This document shows positions 1-6,102 of a stretch of DNA of 6,102 nucleotides, in pieces. The stretch lies in assembly GCA_905480085.1 (NCBI GenBank), contig CAJQPD010000283.1, positions 1 to 6,102 on the forward strand. Direction: 5' to 3'. Source of the stretch: an uncultured Acidimicrobiia bacterium. Its GTDB lineage: Bacteria > Actinomycetota > Acidimicrobiia > Spongiisociales > JAENVV01. Positions within the stretch are counted from its first letter, which is position 1. Each line of letters opens with the position of its first letter. Below the pieces are notes generated by a model. That model ran no database searches and was not told where the DNA came from. It saw only the letters and a program-made list of their open reading frames with translations. Position numbers and translations under genes: made by a program.

Positions 1-575
1 AATGTCTCGTCGCGTATCATGATGCAAAATCGAGTGCTTCCTTCCGCAACTTCTCTCATTGCCGTTTCATCCCCATCGCTTATTACTGCGCCCATGATGG
101 CGCTAAGAGCTACTGACACAACATTGGGCTCATCTGGGGAAGTTGTGCGACTGAATGCTACAGCGCTCTGAACAAGGCTTTTCGCGCAACCGATCAGGAC
201 TTGACGGGTCGCTTTGCCTCCTACCTTCCCCCCTCCACTTTCTATATAGTCCTTTAAGAAAGACAAAAGATCAAGCACCGAATCGGATGCATGAATGTTC
301 CACACTTGGGCGAACACGCCTAGATATCTCGTGGTGGCAGCTCGTACCAAAGGATGCTGTTGAACAATCGGTACGGAGCATAGCTGTTGCGCCAAGCCGA
401 CCAGTTTCCTACCCATTTCTGCGCCTCCTTCCGTTTTCTTCTTTACCTCTTCACTAATATCCCTTCCCACGGAACTTAGACACCACAGCGCACTCTCCGA
501 AGCTTCCCAAGAAGAATTTCTGGAGACAATACTCGATATGATGCCATCAGCCCATTCCGGGCTAAACCTCCCCAC
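1..575 (-). CDS. Partial HEAT-repeat, karyopherin (transportin-3/importin-13)-like protein; eukaryote-like
   Basis: On the minus strand one frame is free of stops from 611 to the left window edge (about 203 codons), so it is truncated there; the last in-frame stop upstream is at 612-614. The translation is helical and HEAT-like. SSWEASESALWCLSSVG (515-465) resembles the W-E-x-x-E-A-L-F segment of importin-beta-superfamily proteins such as transportin 3. HPLVRAATTRYLGVFAQVW (356-300) resembles their next repeat (VR-x-x-x-x-x-x-G-x-x-x-W). It is followed by LDLLSFLKDYIES and a helix with IGCAKSLVQ. If right, the protein would be a nuclear transport receptor, unexpected beside bacterial genes. 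GC is visibly lower than downstream. The 5' limit is uncertain: 575 is an in-frame GTG chosen as a conservative edge. An alternative bacterial reading starts at ATG 416-414, which has GGAGG seven bases upstream, but coding character continues above it. Family assignment is by eye and moderate. Confidence 0.5.
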   Translation of the reverse strand, partial: MGRFSPEWADGIISSIVSRNSSWEASESALWCLSSVGRDISEEVKKKTEGGAEMGRKLVGLAQQLCSVPIVQQHPLVRAATTRYLGVFAQVWNIHASDSVLDLLSFLKDYIESGGGKVGGKATRQVLIGCAKSLVQSAVAFSRTTSPDEPNVVSVALSAIMGAVISDGDETAMREVAEGSTRFCIMIRDET

Positions 576-596
576 TCTCTTCGAATGGCTCCCGCA
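560..596. other. Probable junction between low-GC eukaryote-like DNA and high-GC bacterial DNA
   Basis: To the left, the recognisable minus-strand HEAT-like coding (RFSPEWADGIISSIVSRN, from about 569 downward) lies in lower-GC sequence. To the right, the intact LCP gene begins at 596 and composition rises to about 60% GC. The 20 bases before the LCP ATG contain no Shine-Dalgarno sequence, as expected if the native upstream region has been replaced. The exact breakpoint cannot be fixed from sequence alone, and no inverted repeat, integrase or att-like repeat is visible. Both an assembly chimera and a real insertion fit. Confidence 0.35.
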
Positions 597-1582
597 TGGA
601 TGAAACCACCGTTATCGATCCCACCGAACCGCCCCCGGTCCCGGAGCGCAAGCGGCGCCCGTTCCGGTTCTTGTTCAAACTCATCGTCGTTCTGCTCGTC
701 GTCACCCTGGGCGCTCTCTACTGGGGGTTGGCCCAAATCCCCCATGTGGAGCCCGAACCGGACCTCGCCGCCGGCTTTGTCACCCAGACGTTCCTCCTCA
801 TTGGCAGCGACAGCCGTGCCGACCTGCCCGACGGGCTCGCCGGCAGCTTTGGCGACTTCGGCGGTGAACGGTCTGATGTCATCATCCTGGCCCGTCCGAG
901 CGGCGGAACTCTCCAACTGCTGAGCTTGCCGCGCGACCTGAAGGTCACGGTCGAAGGGCATGGGACCAACAAGATCAACGCCGCGTACGCATTTGGCGGG
1001 GCAGCCTTGTTGGCAGATACCGCTTCGGCTGCCACCGGCATCCCGATCCACCATGTCGTCGAGATCGACTTTGCCGGGTTTGCCGCACTCGTCGACGCCC
1101 TGGGTGGGATCGATATTGCCTTCCCAAATGCAGCACGCGATACCAAGTCGGGACTTGAGGTCGCCGCCGGAACCACCCACATCGATGGAGCCACCGCGCT
1201 GGCCTTCTCCCGGTCCCGTTCCTACCAGGAGAACATCAACGGCAAGTGGGTATCGGTCGACGCCGACGACATTGGACGAACCGGCCGCCAGCAGCAAGCT
1301 CTGGAAGCCATGCTGCATCGGGCCGCGTCTTTGCAGGGAGTAGCCCGCATGCCCCTGTTCCTCAGCAAGCTGGGAGTCTCCACCCGGATCGACAAAGGGC
1401 TTGGCCCGGTCGGCGTTCTCACCGCCGCCTTCGGCATGTGGAAGGCCGACGTTGACGCCACTACGGTCCCGGTCGTCTTCTCCAACGAGGGAGGCGTTTC
1501 CTATGTCGTATTCGACGGCGACAAAGCCGACGAGGTCATCGCCCGATTCCTCCGGGGCGAACCGCTTACGCCAGTCGAATAG
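596..1582 (+). CDS. LCP (LytR-CpsA-Psr) family membrane protein
   Basis: LCP proteins transfer undecaprenyl-phosphate-linked glycopolymers (teichoic-acid-like polymers, or arabinogalactan in mycolate actinobacteria) onto peptidoglycan at the outer membrane face. This 328-residue protein has a short proline-rich cytoplasmic N-terminus ending in a basic patch (ERKRRPFR, 17-24), one membrane helix at about 25-45 and an extracellular LCP domain. Visible motifs are LLIGSDSRA (67-75), RSDVIILAR (92-100), the catalytic LLSLPRDL with R113 and D114, KINAAYAFGG (126-135), VEIDFAGFAALVDALGGIDI (155-174), GATALAFSRSRS (198-209) and IGRTGRQQQAL (226-236), including the arginines that bind pyrophosphate in this family. 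Length is normal for a minimal LCP without a LytR_C domain. ATG 596 puts the basic patch and helix in the usual order; no Shine-Dalgarno sequence is visible. The particular glycopolymer cannot be inferred. Family call is firm. Confidence 0.93.
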   Translation: MDETTVIDPTEPPPVPERKRRPFRFLFKLIVVLLVVTLGALYWGLAQIPHVEPEPDLAAGFVTQTFLLIGSDSRADLPDGLAGSFGDFGGERSDVIILARPSGGTLQLLSLPRDLKVTVEGHGTNKINAAYAFGGAALLADTASAATGIPIHHVVEIDFAGFAALVDALGGIDIAFPNAARDTKSGLEVAAGTTHIDGATALAFSRSRSYQENINGKWVSVDADDIGRTGRQQQALEAMLHRAASLQGVARMPLFLSKLGVSTRIDKGLGPVGVLTAAFGMWKADVDATTVPVVFSNEGGVSYVVFDGDKADEVIARFLRGEPLTPVE

Positions 1583-1583
1583 G

Positions 1584-1714
1584 TCACCCGATCGGGCCAT
1601 CACCAACGGTCTGCTCGCCGCCAACGAATACCCGTTCGAGCCCGCGGCACCATCAGCGTGAAGGGCAAGGGCAAGGGCGAAACCTGGCTCCTCATAAGTG
1701 GTGCGTATCCCTGA
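1584..1714 (+). pseudogene. Frameshifted C-terminal remnant of a class III adenylate/guanylate cyclase
   Basis: Directly after the LCP stop, two frames together read like the last ~40 residues of a class III nucleotidyl cyclase catalytic domain. One frame (1584-1643) gives SPDRAITNGLLAANEYPFEP. The adjoining frame (1643-1711) gives RGTISVKGKGKGETWLLI and ends at TGA 1712-1714. Cyclases of this family commonly end with a pattern like F-E-P-R-G-x-I-x-V-K-G-K-G-x-x-x-T-W/Y-L-L, so restoring one C in the CCC run at 1641-1643 would rebuild a normal tail. The rest of the catalytic domain, including metal-binding aspartates, is absent because the intact LCP gene occupies the upstream DNA. I infer a deleted and decaying gene. 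It was recognised from the family's C-terminal motif only, so a chance match remains possible. Confidence 0.6.
1661..1678 (+). repeat. Three tandem copies of AAGGGC
   Basis: Three perfect hexamers lie in the cyclase-like remnant and encode the Lys-Gly repeat of its V-K-G-K-G-K-G motif. Cyclases usually have two KG units here, so one copy may be a slippage gain in unconstrained DNA. Confidence 0.8.
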
Positions 1715-1902
1715 GTCTGGGGGGCATCTACAACACCGGACGCGGCCCTCAGGATCTCTTCGGCAACTTGGTCGACCCGGTTCTCGCGCTTCGAGTCGGC
1801 CGCCACGGCACGTCGTCGGCGACACCTCCGAGGTCTGATCAAACCGTCGCCAGTCGAGTTTCCGTCACAGCAACCCCGTATGCTCACCACAGAGAGTGAC
1901 CA

Positions 1903-1908
1903 AGGGGA
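1903..1908 (+). promoter_or_regulatory. Shine-Dalgarno-like AGGGGA for the M28 peptidase
   Basis: AGGGGA ends four bases before ATG 1913 and ten before ATG 1919, both in frame. No comparable site precedes the more upstream in-frame ATG at 1880, so this site argues for a start at 1913 or 1919. A TATGCT hexamer at 1879-1884 could be a -10 element for a short leader, but no convincing -35 was seen. Confidence 0.5.
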
Positions 1909-1912
1909 TCGC

Positions 1913-2980
1913 ATGCAGATGAACGACCGGGCTGAGCTGATGGCTCGACGGGTGGAGTACCTTGCTTCGGACGAGTTGACCGGCCGGGCGCCGGGAACCG
2001 AAGGCGGACGACTGGCTCGCGAGTATGTCCGGGCCGCTTTCAGCGACCTCGCTTTGGAACCGCTCGGCGACAACGGCACATATGAACACGCCATCGAGGC
2101 GATTGGTGGTGCGAACCTGCTCGGCTCAATACCCGGTCACGGGCCAAACGCCGACAAATATCTGCTGATCGGCGCCCATTACGACCACCTCGGTGTGAAC
2201 TTCGGTGAGGTTCATCCCGGCGCAGACGACAACGCTTCGGGGGTGGCTGTTCTCCTCGACGTTGCCCGCCAACTGACCGAACGAGATGATCTGGGGCGAA
2301 CCGTCATCATCTGTTCGTTCGACGCCGAGGAACCCCCGTACTTCTATACCGACGACATGGGATCCTGGCACTGGGTGGATCGCCCGACCATCGACCTGAA
2401 CCGGCTCGACGCCATGGTCTGCGTCGACTTGATAGGTCATGCGCTCGGACCTGCAACCCTCCCGGAGAAGGTGCGTCAAACCGTCTTCGTTACGGGTGCA
2501 GAACGCTCCGGTTTGGGTGGAGTGGTCGATGGAGCGTCGCAGCAGGGACAGGTGGTCGCCCGACGGATAGATACCGGCATCATCGAGTCCTCCTCAGATC
2601 ATTACGCCTTCGAACGAGTCGGTATCCCTTACCTGTTCTACACGGCCCGACGAGATCGGCACTATCACACGCCCCAAGACACACCGGAGAAACTCGACTA
2701 TCTCAAGATGGTGGGCCTGGCCGATCACCTGACTGACTTGTTGTGCACCCTGGCCGATGGCCCCGCCCCCGTCTACCACGAGCAAGGAACCGACGAGACC
2801 GCGAGCCTCAAGACGCTCGTTGAGGTCGGTCGCCACGCCGGGCCGTTGCACCGGGACAGCCGGGTCATGGTTCTGATTGAGAAACTCGAACGGAAACTGG
2901 AATCCGGAACGCCATTGACGGGTACCGACCGGGGCGGCATGAAAGCGGCCATGGTCGCCATCGAAAACGCTCTGGCCTAG
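1913..2980 (+). CDS. M28-family zinc metallopeptidase, apparently cytosolic, with C-terminal extension
   Basis: M28 enzymes are two-zinc aminopeptidases or carboxypeptidases. Numbering from ATG 1913 (355 residues), the metal ligands are all visible: H89 and D91 in GAHYDHLG, bridging D105 in PGADDNASG, catalytic E139 and ligand E140 in CSFDAEEPP, D172 in VCVDLIGH, and H252 in RHYHTPQDT. LTGRAPGTEGG near the N-terminus (about residues 23-33) matches the usual LxGRxxGTxG entry motif. EEPPYFYTDDMGS marks a subgroup where the residues after Glu-Glu differ from the common GLLGS pattern. No signal peptide or membrane helix appears from any of the three in-frame starts (1880, 1913, 1919), though many M28 enzymes are exported, so a cytosolic role is inferred. 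About 75 residues after the catalytic fold (from about 278) are helical and unassigned. Start 1913 was chosen for its Shine-Dalgarno site. Substrate is unknown. Confidence 0.9.
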   Translation: MQMNDRAELMARRVEYLASDELTGRAPGTEGGRLAREYVRAAFSDLALEPLGDNGTYEHAIEAIGGANLLGSIPGHGPNADKYLLIGAHYDHLGVNFGEVHPGADDNASGVAVLLDVARQLTERDDLGRTVIICSFDAEEPPYFYTDDMGSWHWVDRPTIDLNRLDAMVCVDLIGHALGPATLPEKVRQTVFVTGAERSGLGGVVDGASQQGQVVARRIDTGIIESSSDHYAFERVGIPYLFYTARRDRHYHTPQDTPEKLDYLKMVGLADHLTDLLCTLADGPAPVYHEQGTDETASLKTLVEVGRHAGPLHRDSRVMVLIEKLERKLESGTPLTGTDRGGMKAAMVAIENALA

Positions 2981-2984
2981 CGTC

Positions 2985-3008
2985 ACGCAGGTGCCGATGG
3001 CACGGCGT
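2985..3008. terminator. Hairpin between convergent genes, possible bidirectional terminator
   Basis: GTGCC (2991-2995) pairs with GGCAC (2999-3003) around a GAT loop. Outside a small asymmetric bulge, ACGC (2985-2988) pairs with GCGT (3005-3008). The structure nearly fills the 28-base gap between the M28 stop and the stop of the convergent MDR gene. There is no T-run on either side, so it is not a classical intrinsic terminator. Confidence 0.4.
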
Positions 3009-3989
3009 CTAGATATCAATCAGTACCTTGCCGACAACCCGCGCTTCGCAGGCTTCATGGGCGGCCACGATCTCCGATAGGTCGAAACGGTGAGCAGGAA
3101 GCTCAGTCAGTACGCCTCGCTCAAGGCAGTCCGTGACGGTAGCTATACCGTCAGCAAGAGCGCCATCACCGGCGTCGTAGAGCATCATGAAGCGCAGTGT
3201 CTGGTTACCCATCATGTGCTTGATCACGTTGACTACAGGATCGTGGGCGGTCCTGGCGTAGGTCACGATGGCGCCGTGCGGGGCGAGCACCGCCGCATCG
3301 AGTTCCATGTTCTCTCCTAGCGCGACTTCCACGATCCGATCAACGCCACCCGGGGCAGCCGCCAGTATCGCCGCAGCACCATCAGACTCCTTGTAGTTGA
3401 CGACCACGTCCGCCCCGGCCGCCTCAGCGAGCGCCGCTTTGTCCGGACTGCTGACGGTGGTGATGACCTGTCGAGCGCCGCCATCCTTGGCCAATTCGAT
3501 GGCGTAGTGACCGACCGCTCCGGCGCCTCCGGCGACCAGGATCGTCTGCCCGTCGATCGGACCATCCCAATAGAGCGCCCGGTGAGCAGTCAACGCCGGG
3601 ACGCCCATGCTGGCACCCAGGTCCATCGAGACACCATCGGGTAGGGCGACTGCCCGTACCTCTGGCACGACCGTGTACTCAGCAGCCGTTCCAAATGGAC
3701 GGCCACTCGCCGCGAAGTAGATCCACACGTTCTGCCCGATCCGGGCCTCGTCGATTCCCGGACCGACGGCTTCGATCACCCCGGCACCGTCCTGGTTGGG
3801 GATCACAAACGGGAACACCATCGGTCGACTCCCCCGACGGGCCTTCCAATCGGTGGGATTGACTCCCGACACGACCACCCGAACGAGCACCTCGCCCTCG
3901 GCCGGGACGGGCTTGTCGACCTCCCCGACTTCGAGCACCTCAGCCGCTTCACCAAACATCCGATAGAACGCCGCTCGCATCATCGTCAT
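3009..3989 (-). CDS. Zinc-independent MDR-superfamily NAD(P)H oxidoreductase, quinone oxidoreductase-like
   Basis: The protein (326 residues) belongs to the medium-chain dehydrogenase/reductase superfamily, on the NADPH:quinone reductase (QOR) side. These enzymes use NADPH to reduce quinones or activated double bonds in the cytosol. The GroES-like N-terminal domain carries GVNPTDWKARRG (42-53) and PNQDGAGVIEAVG (64-76). In both, residues that bind catalytic zinc in alcohol dehydrogenases are replaced, as in QOR-type members. The Rossmann domain begins with LVAGGAGAVGHYAIELA (151-167), including the glycine-rich GGAGAVG. VVVNYKESD (195-203) is the usual following strand and loop, and VVGKVLIDI ends the protein as in the family. 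It lies three bases behind the serine hydrolase stop, has no strong Shine-Dalgarno site and is probably translationally coupled to that gene. ATGs at codons 1, 3 and 4 are alternative starts. Substrate cannot be deduced. Confidence 0.92.
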   Translation of the reverse strand: MTMMRAAFYRMFGEAAEVLEVGEVDKPVPAEGEVLVRVVVSGVNPTDWKARRGSRPMVFPFVIPNQDGAGVIEAVGPGIDEARIGQNVWIYFAASGRPFGTAAEYTVVPEVRAVALPDGVSMDLGASMGVPALTAHRALYWDGPIDGQTILVAGGAGAVGHYAIELAKDGGARQVITTVSSPDKAALAEAAGADVVVNYKESDGAAAILAAAPGGVDRIVEVALGENMELDAAVLAPHGAIVTYARTAHDPVVNVIKHMMGNQTLRFMMLYDAGDGALADGIATVTDCLERGVLTELPAHRFDLSEIVAAHEACEARVVGKVLIDI

Positions 3990-3992
3990 TGT

Positions 3993-5204
3993 CTAACCGA
4001 TCGCTTTCGCACAGCCAACCGCAGCTTCCCGGAGCCTCTTTTCCCGGGGATCGTCGTAGAGGTAATAGTCCATTCGATTCATGCCGTAGGCGAATCCGAG
4101 TCCTAATTCCGGATCGGCAAAGCCAAACGAACCGCCCGCTCCAGGCGTCCCGAACGCATGCTCTGAACCGAACTGCAAATGCTCCCATGGTTTGAGGAAG
4201 CCGAGCGAAAACACCGTGTGGTCGTGCAGAACCAGGTCATAAGTCCCGTCCGATGGCGGAGTAGCCGCATCGGTCAGGGCATGCATGGTTACGGCGTCGA
4301 TACCGAGGGCTTTCCCTCCCGTGGCGAACTCGCCATAGGCTTTGGCGATGGACCGGACCTGCCCAATTCCATTCGAGGCAGGCAGCTCGATGCGCCGCAT
4401 CTCACGGTCGTTGTACCTGATGGGCATCCCCAGGATCTTCGGGTTGGCGAACGTCCGGGCCGTAATCGACTTCGGGTTCAGAAAACCTTTGACGAACTTG
4501 AATGGCAACTTGTTCAAGTTGGCCAGCATCATCGTGCGATACCACTGGCCTTGCATCACGGCTATTCGATCGTCTGGCACGTCATCAGGTAGACCGATGT
4601 AGAACTCAAGGTCAAGCGGGCCCGCCACCTCGTCGGCGAAGAATCGTCCAATGGTCCGGTGTTGGGGATCGACGCGCCGTACGATCTCGGATTCATACCA
4701 GCCCAGGCTCAGGCCGTGGTACCCGTGTTTGGTGCCTGGTTCCCAAGCAGGTACCTGTTTGGCGATTGCGGCCGCAACCAGGTCAGGATCAGCGAGGAGG
4801 TCCAGGTCCATCGGTTCATCAATCGCACAGAGACCGGCCTGATGCGAGAACAACTGCCGCACGGTCACGTCGGCCTTGCCGCCTTGAGCGAATTCGGGCC
4901 AGTAGACAGCCACCTTATCGTCGTAGTCGAACAATCCCTGGCTGTGGGCGACAGCCACGGCCAACGACGACATCCCTTTCGTCGTGGAGAACACCAACAC
5001 GAGGGTGTCTTCTTTCCACCGCGCCGAGGTTGCCGGGTCTCGGAATCCGCCCCACAGATCAACGACCTTGACCCCCCGGTGATACACGGAGCAGGCTGCG
5101 CCAACTTCGGTCCCGGCTTGGAAGTTGGCACGGAAGGCATCCGCGACCAACTCCCAACCTGGTTCGGTGCCACCCTCGACCATGTCCACCGTTGCCGTTC
5201 GCAT
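3993..5204 (-). CDS. Serine hydrolase of the beta-lactamase/EstB (family VIII esterase) type
   Basis: This 403-residue protein has the class C beta-lactamase fold used by EstB-like esterases and related hydrolases, which cleave esters or amides through an acyl-serine intermediate. FSTTKGM supplies the SxxK motif with nucleophile S73 and K76. GYHGLSLGW supplies the catalytic tyrosine (Y162) of the YxN-equivalent motif, here Y-H-G. GTPGAGGSFGF (352-362) occupies the position of the KTG-like box. Other family segments are KVVDLWGGF, TVRQLFSHQAGL and FAYGMNRM near the C-terminus. No signal peptide is seen, so a cytosolic esterase fits better than a periplasmic lactamase. I chose ATG 5204 because GGAGGT lies five bases upstream of it; an in-frame ATG at 5225 (410 residues) has no such site. 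It is the first gene of a pair with the MDR oxidoreductase. Substrate unknown; no evidence of antibiotic hydrolysis. Confidence 0.92.
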   Translation of the reverse strand: MRTATVDMVEGGTEPGWELVADAFRANFQAGTEVGAACSVYHRGVKVVDLWGGFRDPATSARWKEDTLVLVFSTTKGMSSLAVAVAHSQGLFDYDDKVAVYWPEFAQGGKADVTVRQLFSHQAGLCAIDEPMDLDLLADPDLVAAAIAKQVPAWEPGTKHGYHGLSLGWYESEIVRRVDPQHRTIGRFFADEVAGPLDLEFYIGLPDDVPDDRIAVMQGQWYRTMMLANLNKLPFKFVKGFLNPKSITARTFANPKILGMPIRYNDREMRRIELPASNGIGQVRSIAKAYGEFATGGKALGIDAVTMHALTDAATPPSDGTYDLVLHDHTVFSLGFLKPWEHLQFGSEHAFGTPGAGGSFGFADPELGLGFAYGMNRMDYYLYDDPREKRLREAAVGCAKAIG

Positions 5205-5208
5205 CAAC

Positions 5209-5214
5209 ACCTCC
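5209..5214 (-). promoter_or_regulatory. Strong Shine-Dalgarno site GGAGGT deciding the serine hydrolase start
   Basis: GGAGGT on the minus strand leaves five bases (TGTTG, counted after GGAGG) before ATG 5204-5202. It lies inside the coding sequence if translation began at ATG 5225, so it favours the shorter protein. Confidence 0.7.
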
Positions 5215-5337
5215 ACAGCCGACATTACAAGGACAGTGGTGAGAACCTGGGGCCTAATCGTCGATTGTTCGAGTCGTCCGATGACAATCCGGCCTAACGC
5301 CTTGCGAGTCCAGACGGTCCTCGCTGCGCTGATCGCG

Positions 5338-5343
5338 TAGATT
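5338..5343 (+). promoter_or_regulatory. Probable -10 element TAGATT of a leaderless promoter for pepN
   Basis: TAGATT fits the TANNNT -10 pattern and ends six bases before ATG 5350, the spacing seen in leaderless actinobacterial transcripts where transcription starts at the A of ATG. No Shine-Dalgarno sequence precedes this ATG, which supports the reading. No good -35 hexamer was found at 16-19 bases. The 145 bases between the divergent genes hold nothing else I could identify. Confidence 0.5.
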
Positions 5344-5349
5344 CATCAT

Positions 5350-6102
5350 ATGAGAAGTCTCCGCCTCGACGAATCTCGCCAGCGAGCAGATCTATTGGCG
5401 GTTACTTCGTACGACGTGACGCTCGACCTGGCCGGCGATGACAAAACATTTACGTCGTCAACCAAAATCAAGTTCATGGCGCGCCAGACCGGCGATACGT
5501 TCGTCGATGTGAAACCAAAACAGCTGGTGAGCGCCAGGCTCAATGGAAGCGCCCTCGATGTCGACGAATTGGTCGATGGCCGCCTACCCATCACGGGTAT
5601 TTCCGGCGAACAGGAACTCGTCATCGAGGCCGTCATGGCATACCGCACCGACGGAGAAGGCATGCATCGGGCCATCGATCCCGCTGACGGCCGTCAGTAC
5701 ACCTACGCCATGTCGTTTCTCGACGCGGCGCCAAACATCTTCGCGTGCTTCGATCAACCCGACCTCAAGGCACCCTTCACGCTGCATGTGCGGACCCCCC
5801 TCGATTGGATCGTGGTGGGCAACGGACGGGCCGAAGAGGTTGAACCCGGCGTGTGGGAATTGGCCACAACACAGCCCTTGTCGACGTACTTCGTCACGCT
5901 CGTAGCCGGGCCGTATTTCACGGTCGCAAGCGAGCATGACGGGATCCGATTGGGATTGGAGTGCCGCGCTTCGTTGGCGGAACATCTCGAGCGCGAAGCA
6001 GACGAGATTCTCACGATCACCCGACAGTGCTTCGACGAATACCATCGGCTGTTCGACATTCGCTACCCATTCGGTGACTATCACCAGGCATTCGTTCCGG
6101 AG
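5350..6102 (+). CDS. pepN: Aminopeptidase N (M1 family), N-terminal part, cut by window edge
   Basis: The frame is open from ATG 5350 to the right edge (251 codons). It matches the N-terminal beta-sandwich domain of M1 zinc aminopeptidases, which remove N-terminal residues from peptides in the cytosol. Signs are SYDVTLDL (20-27) at the domain start, GEGMHRAIDPADGRQYTY (102-119), the hallmark NIFACFDQPDLKAPF (129-143) with the substrate-site glutamine region, LSTYFVTLVAGPYF (177-190), and HQAFVPE at the very end. In this family that last segment directly precedes the GAMEN exopeptidase motif, which together with HExxH and the distal Glu lies outside the window. MHRxxDPADG is typical of actinobacterial PepN, and the N-terminal LDESRQRADLL also fits that group. 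A full-length member would be about 830-860 residues, so roughly 30% is present. There is no signal peptide. It is divergent from the serine hydrolase gene and likely leaderless. Confidence 0.94.
   Translation, partial: MRSLRLDESRQRADLLAVTSYDVTLDLAGDDKTFTSSTKIKFMARQTGDTFVDVKPKQLVSARLNGSALDVDELVDGRLPITGISGEQELVIEAVMAYRTDGEGMHRAIDPADGRQYTYAMSFLDAAPNIFACFDQPDLKAPFTLHVRTPLDWIVVGNGRAEEVEPGVWELATTQPLSTYFVTLVAGPYFTVASEHDGIRLGLECRASLAEHLEREADEILTITRQCFDEYHRLFDIRYPFGDYHQAFVPE

Noticed and set aside
155..457. Plus-strand 100-codon open frame in the left segment
   Set aside because: Composition is unlike a protein and it is antisense to the HEAT-like frame, which has much better coding character.
537..542. 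TATGAT as a -10 element for the LCP gene
   Set aside because: Good hexamer but no -35 at the right distance, and it lies inside the eukaryote-like coding segment, so a native promoter for LCP is unlikely.
1587..1596. CCCGATCGGG palindrome just after the LCP stop as a terminator or operator
   Set aside because: A ten-base self-complementary word with no loop, no T-run and no flanking symmetry; expected by chance at this GC content.
476..1825. Long (449-codon) minus-strand open frame antisense to the LCP gene
   Set aside because: Low-complexity Gly/Arg/Asp-rich translation with no family signs; it overlaps the clearly real LCP gene and crosses the compositional junction. It is a shadow of high-GC codon usage.
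1715..1860. Minus-strand segment reading ADSKRENRVDQVAEEILRAA, loosely like a TetR N-terminus
   Set aside because: The similarity fades at once, no helix-turn-helix follows, and the frame runs into unrelated sequence. Nothing else recognisable was seen between the cyclase remnant and the M28 gene.
4659..5297. Plus-strand 212-codon open frame
   Set aside because: Antisense to the serine hydrolase, whose catalytic motifs are intact; no family features of its own.
1..6102. CRISPR arrays, tRNA/rRNA genes, insertion sequences, toxin-antitoxin or defence genes
   Set aside because: No spaced direct repeats, tRNA-like cloverleaf, transposase motifs or defence-associated domains were visible on reading either strand.

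Overview
The window comes from a high-GC bacterium, most likely an actinobacterium and perhaps Acidimicrobiia-like. The basis is GC-rich third codon positions, an actinobacterial-style M1 aminopeptidase N, an LCP cell-wall protein and a probable leaderless promoter. From about 596 to the right edge the layout is ordinary and compact. The first ~575 bases look different: a lower-GC stretch (about 37-47% GC in three 60-base lines counted by eye, against 60% in one line of the next gene). This stretch carries a minus-strand reading frame that is open at the window edge and resembles a eukaryotic HEAT-repeat karyopherin rather than a bacterial gene.

Layout. (1) 1-575, minus: partial, HEAT-repeat/transportin-like open frame, truncated at both ends. 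(2) 596-1582, plus: complete LytR-CpsA-Psr (LCP) membrane protein. (3) ~1584-1714, plus: a frameshifted scrap matching the extreme C-terminus of a class III adenylate/guanylate cyclase. (4) 1913-2980, plus: M28-family metallopeptidase without a signal peptide. (5) 2985-3008: a hairpin filling the gap between convergent genes. (6) 3009-3989, minus: zinc-independent quinone oxidoreductase-like MDR enzyme. (7) 3993-5204, minus: EstB-like serine hydrolase (beta-lactamase fold), upstream partner of the MDR gene in a two-gene operon with a 3-nt gap. (8) 5350-6102, plus: 5' part of aminopeptidase N, cut by the right edge just before its GAMEN motif, with a probable leaderless promoter.

The genes do not form one pathway. 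LCP acts in envelope glycopolymer attachment. The M28 and M1 enzymes are peptidases, apparently cytosolic. The serine hydrolase and MDR reductase are a plausible co-expressed small-molecule pair. I see no clear novel defence, mobile or biosynthetic system. The two things most worth checking are the eukaryote-like segment abutting the LCP start codon (chimeric contig or transfer) and the decayed cyclase tail.
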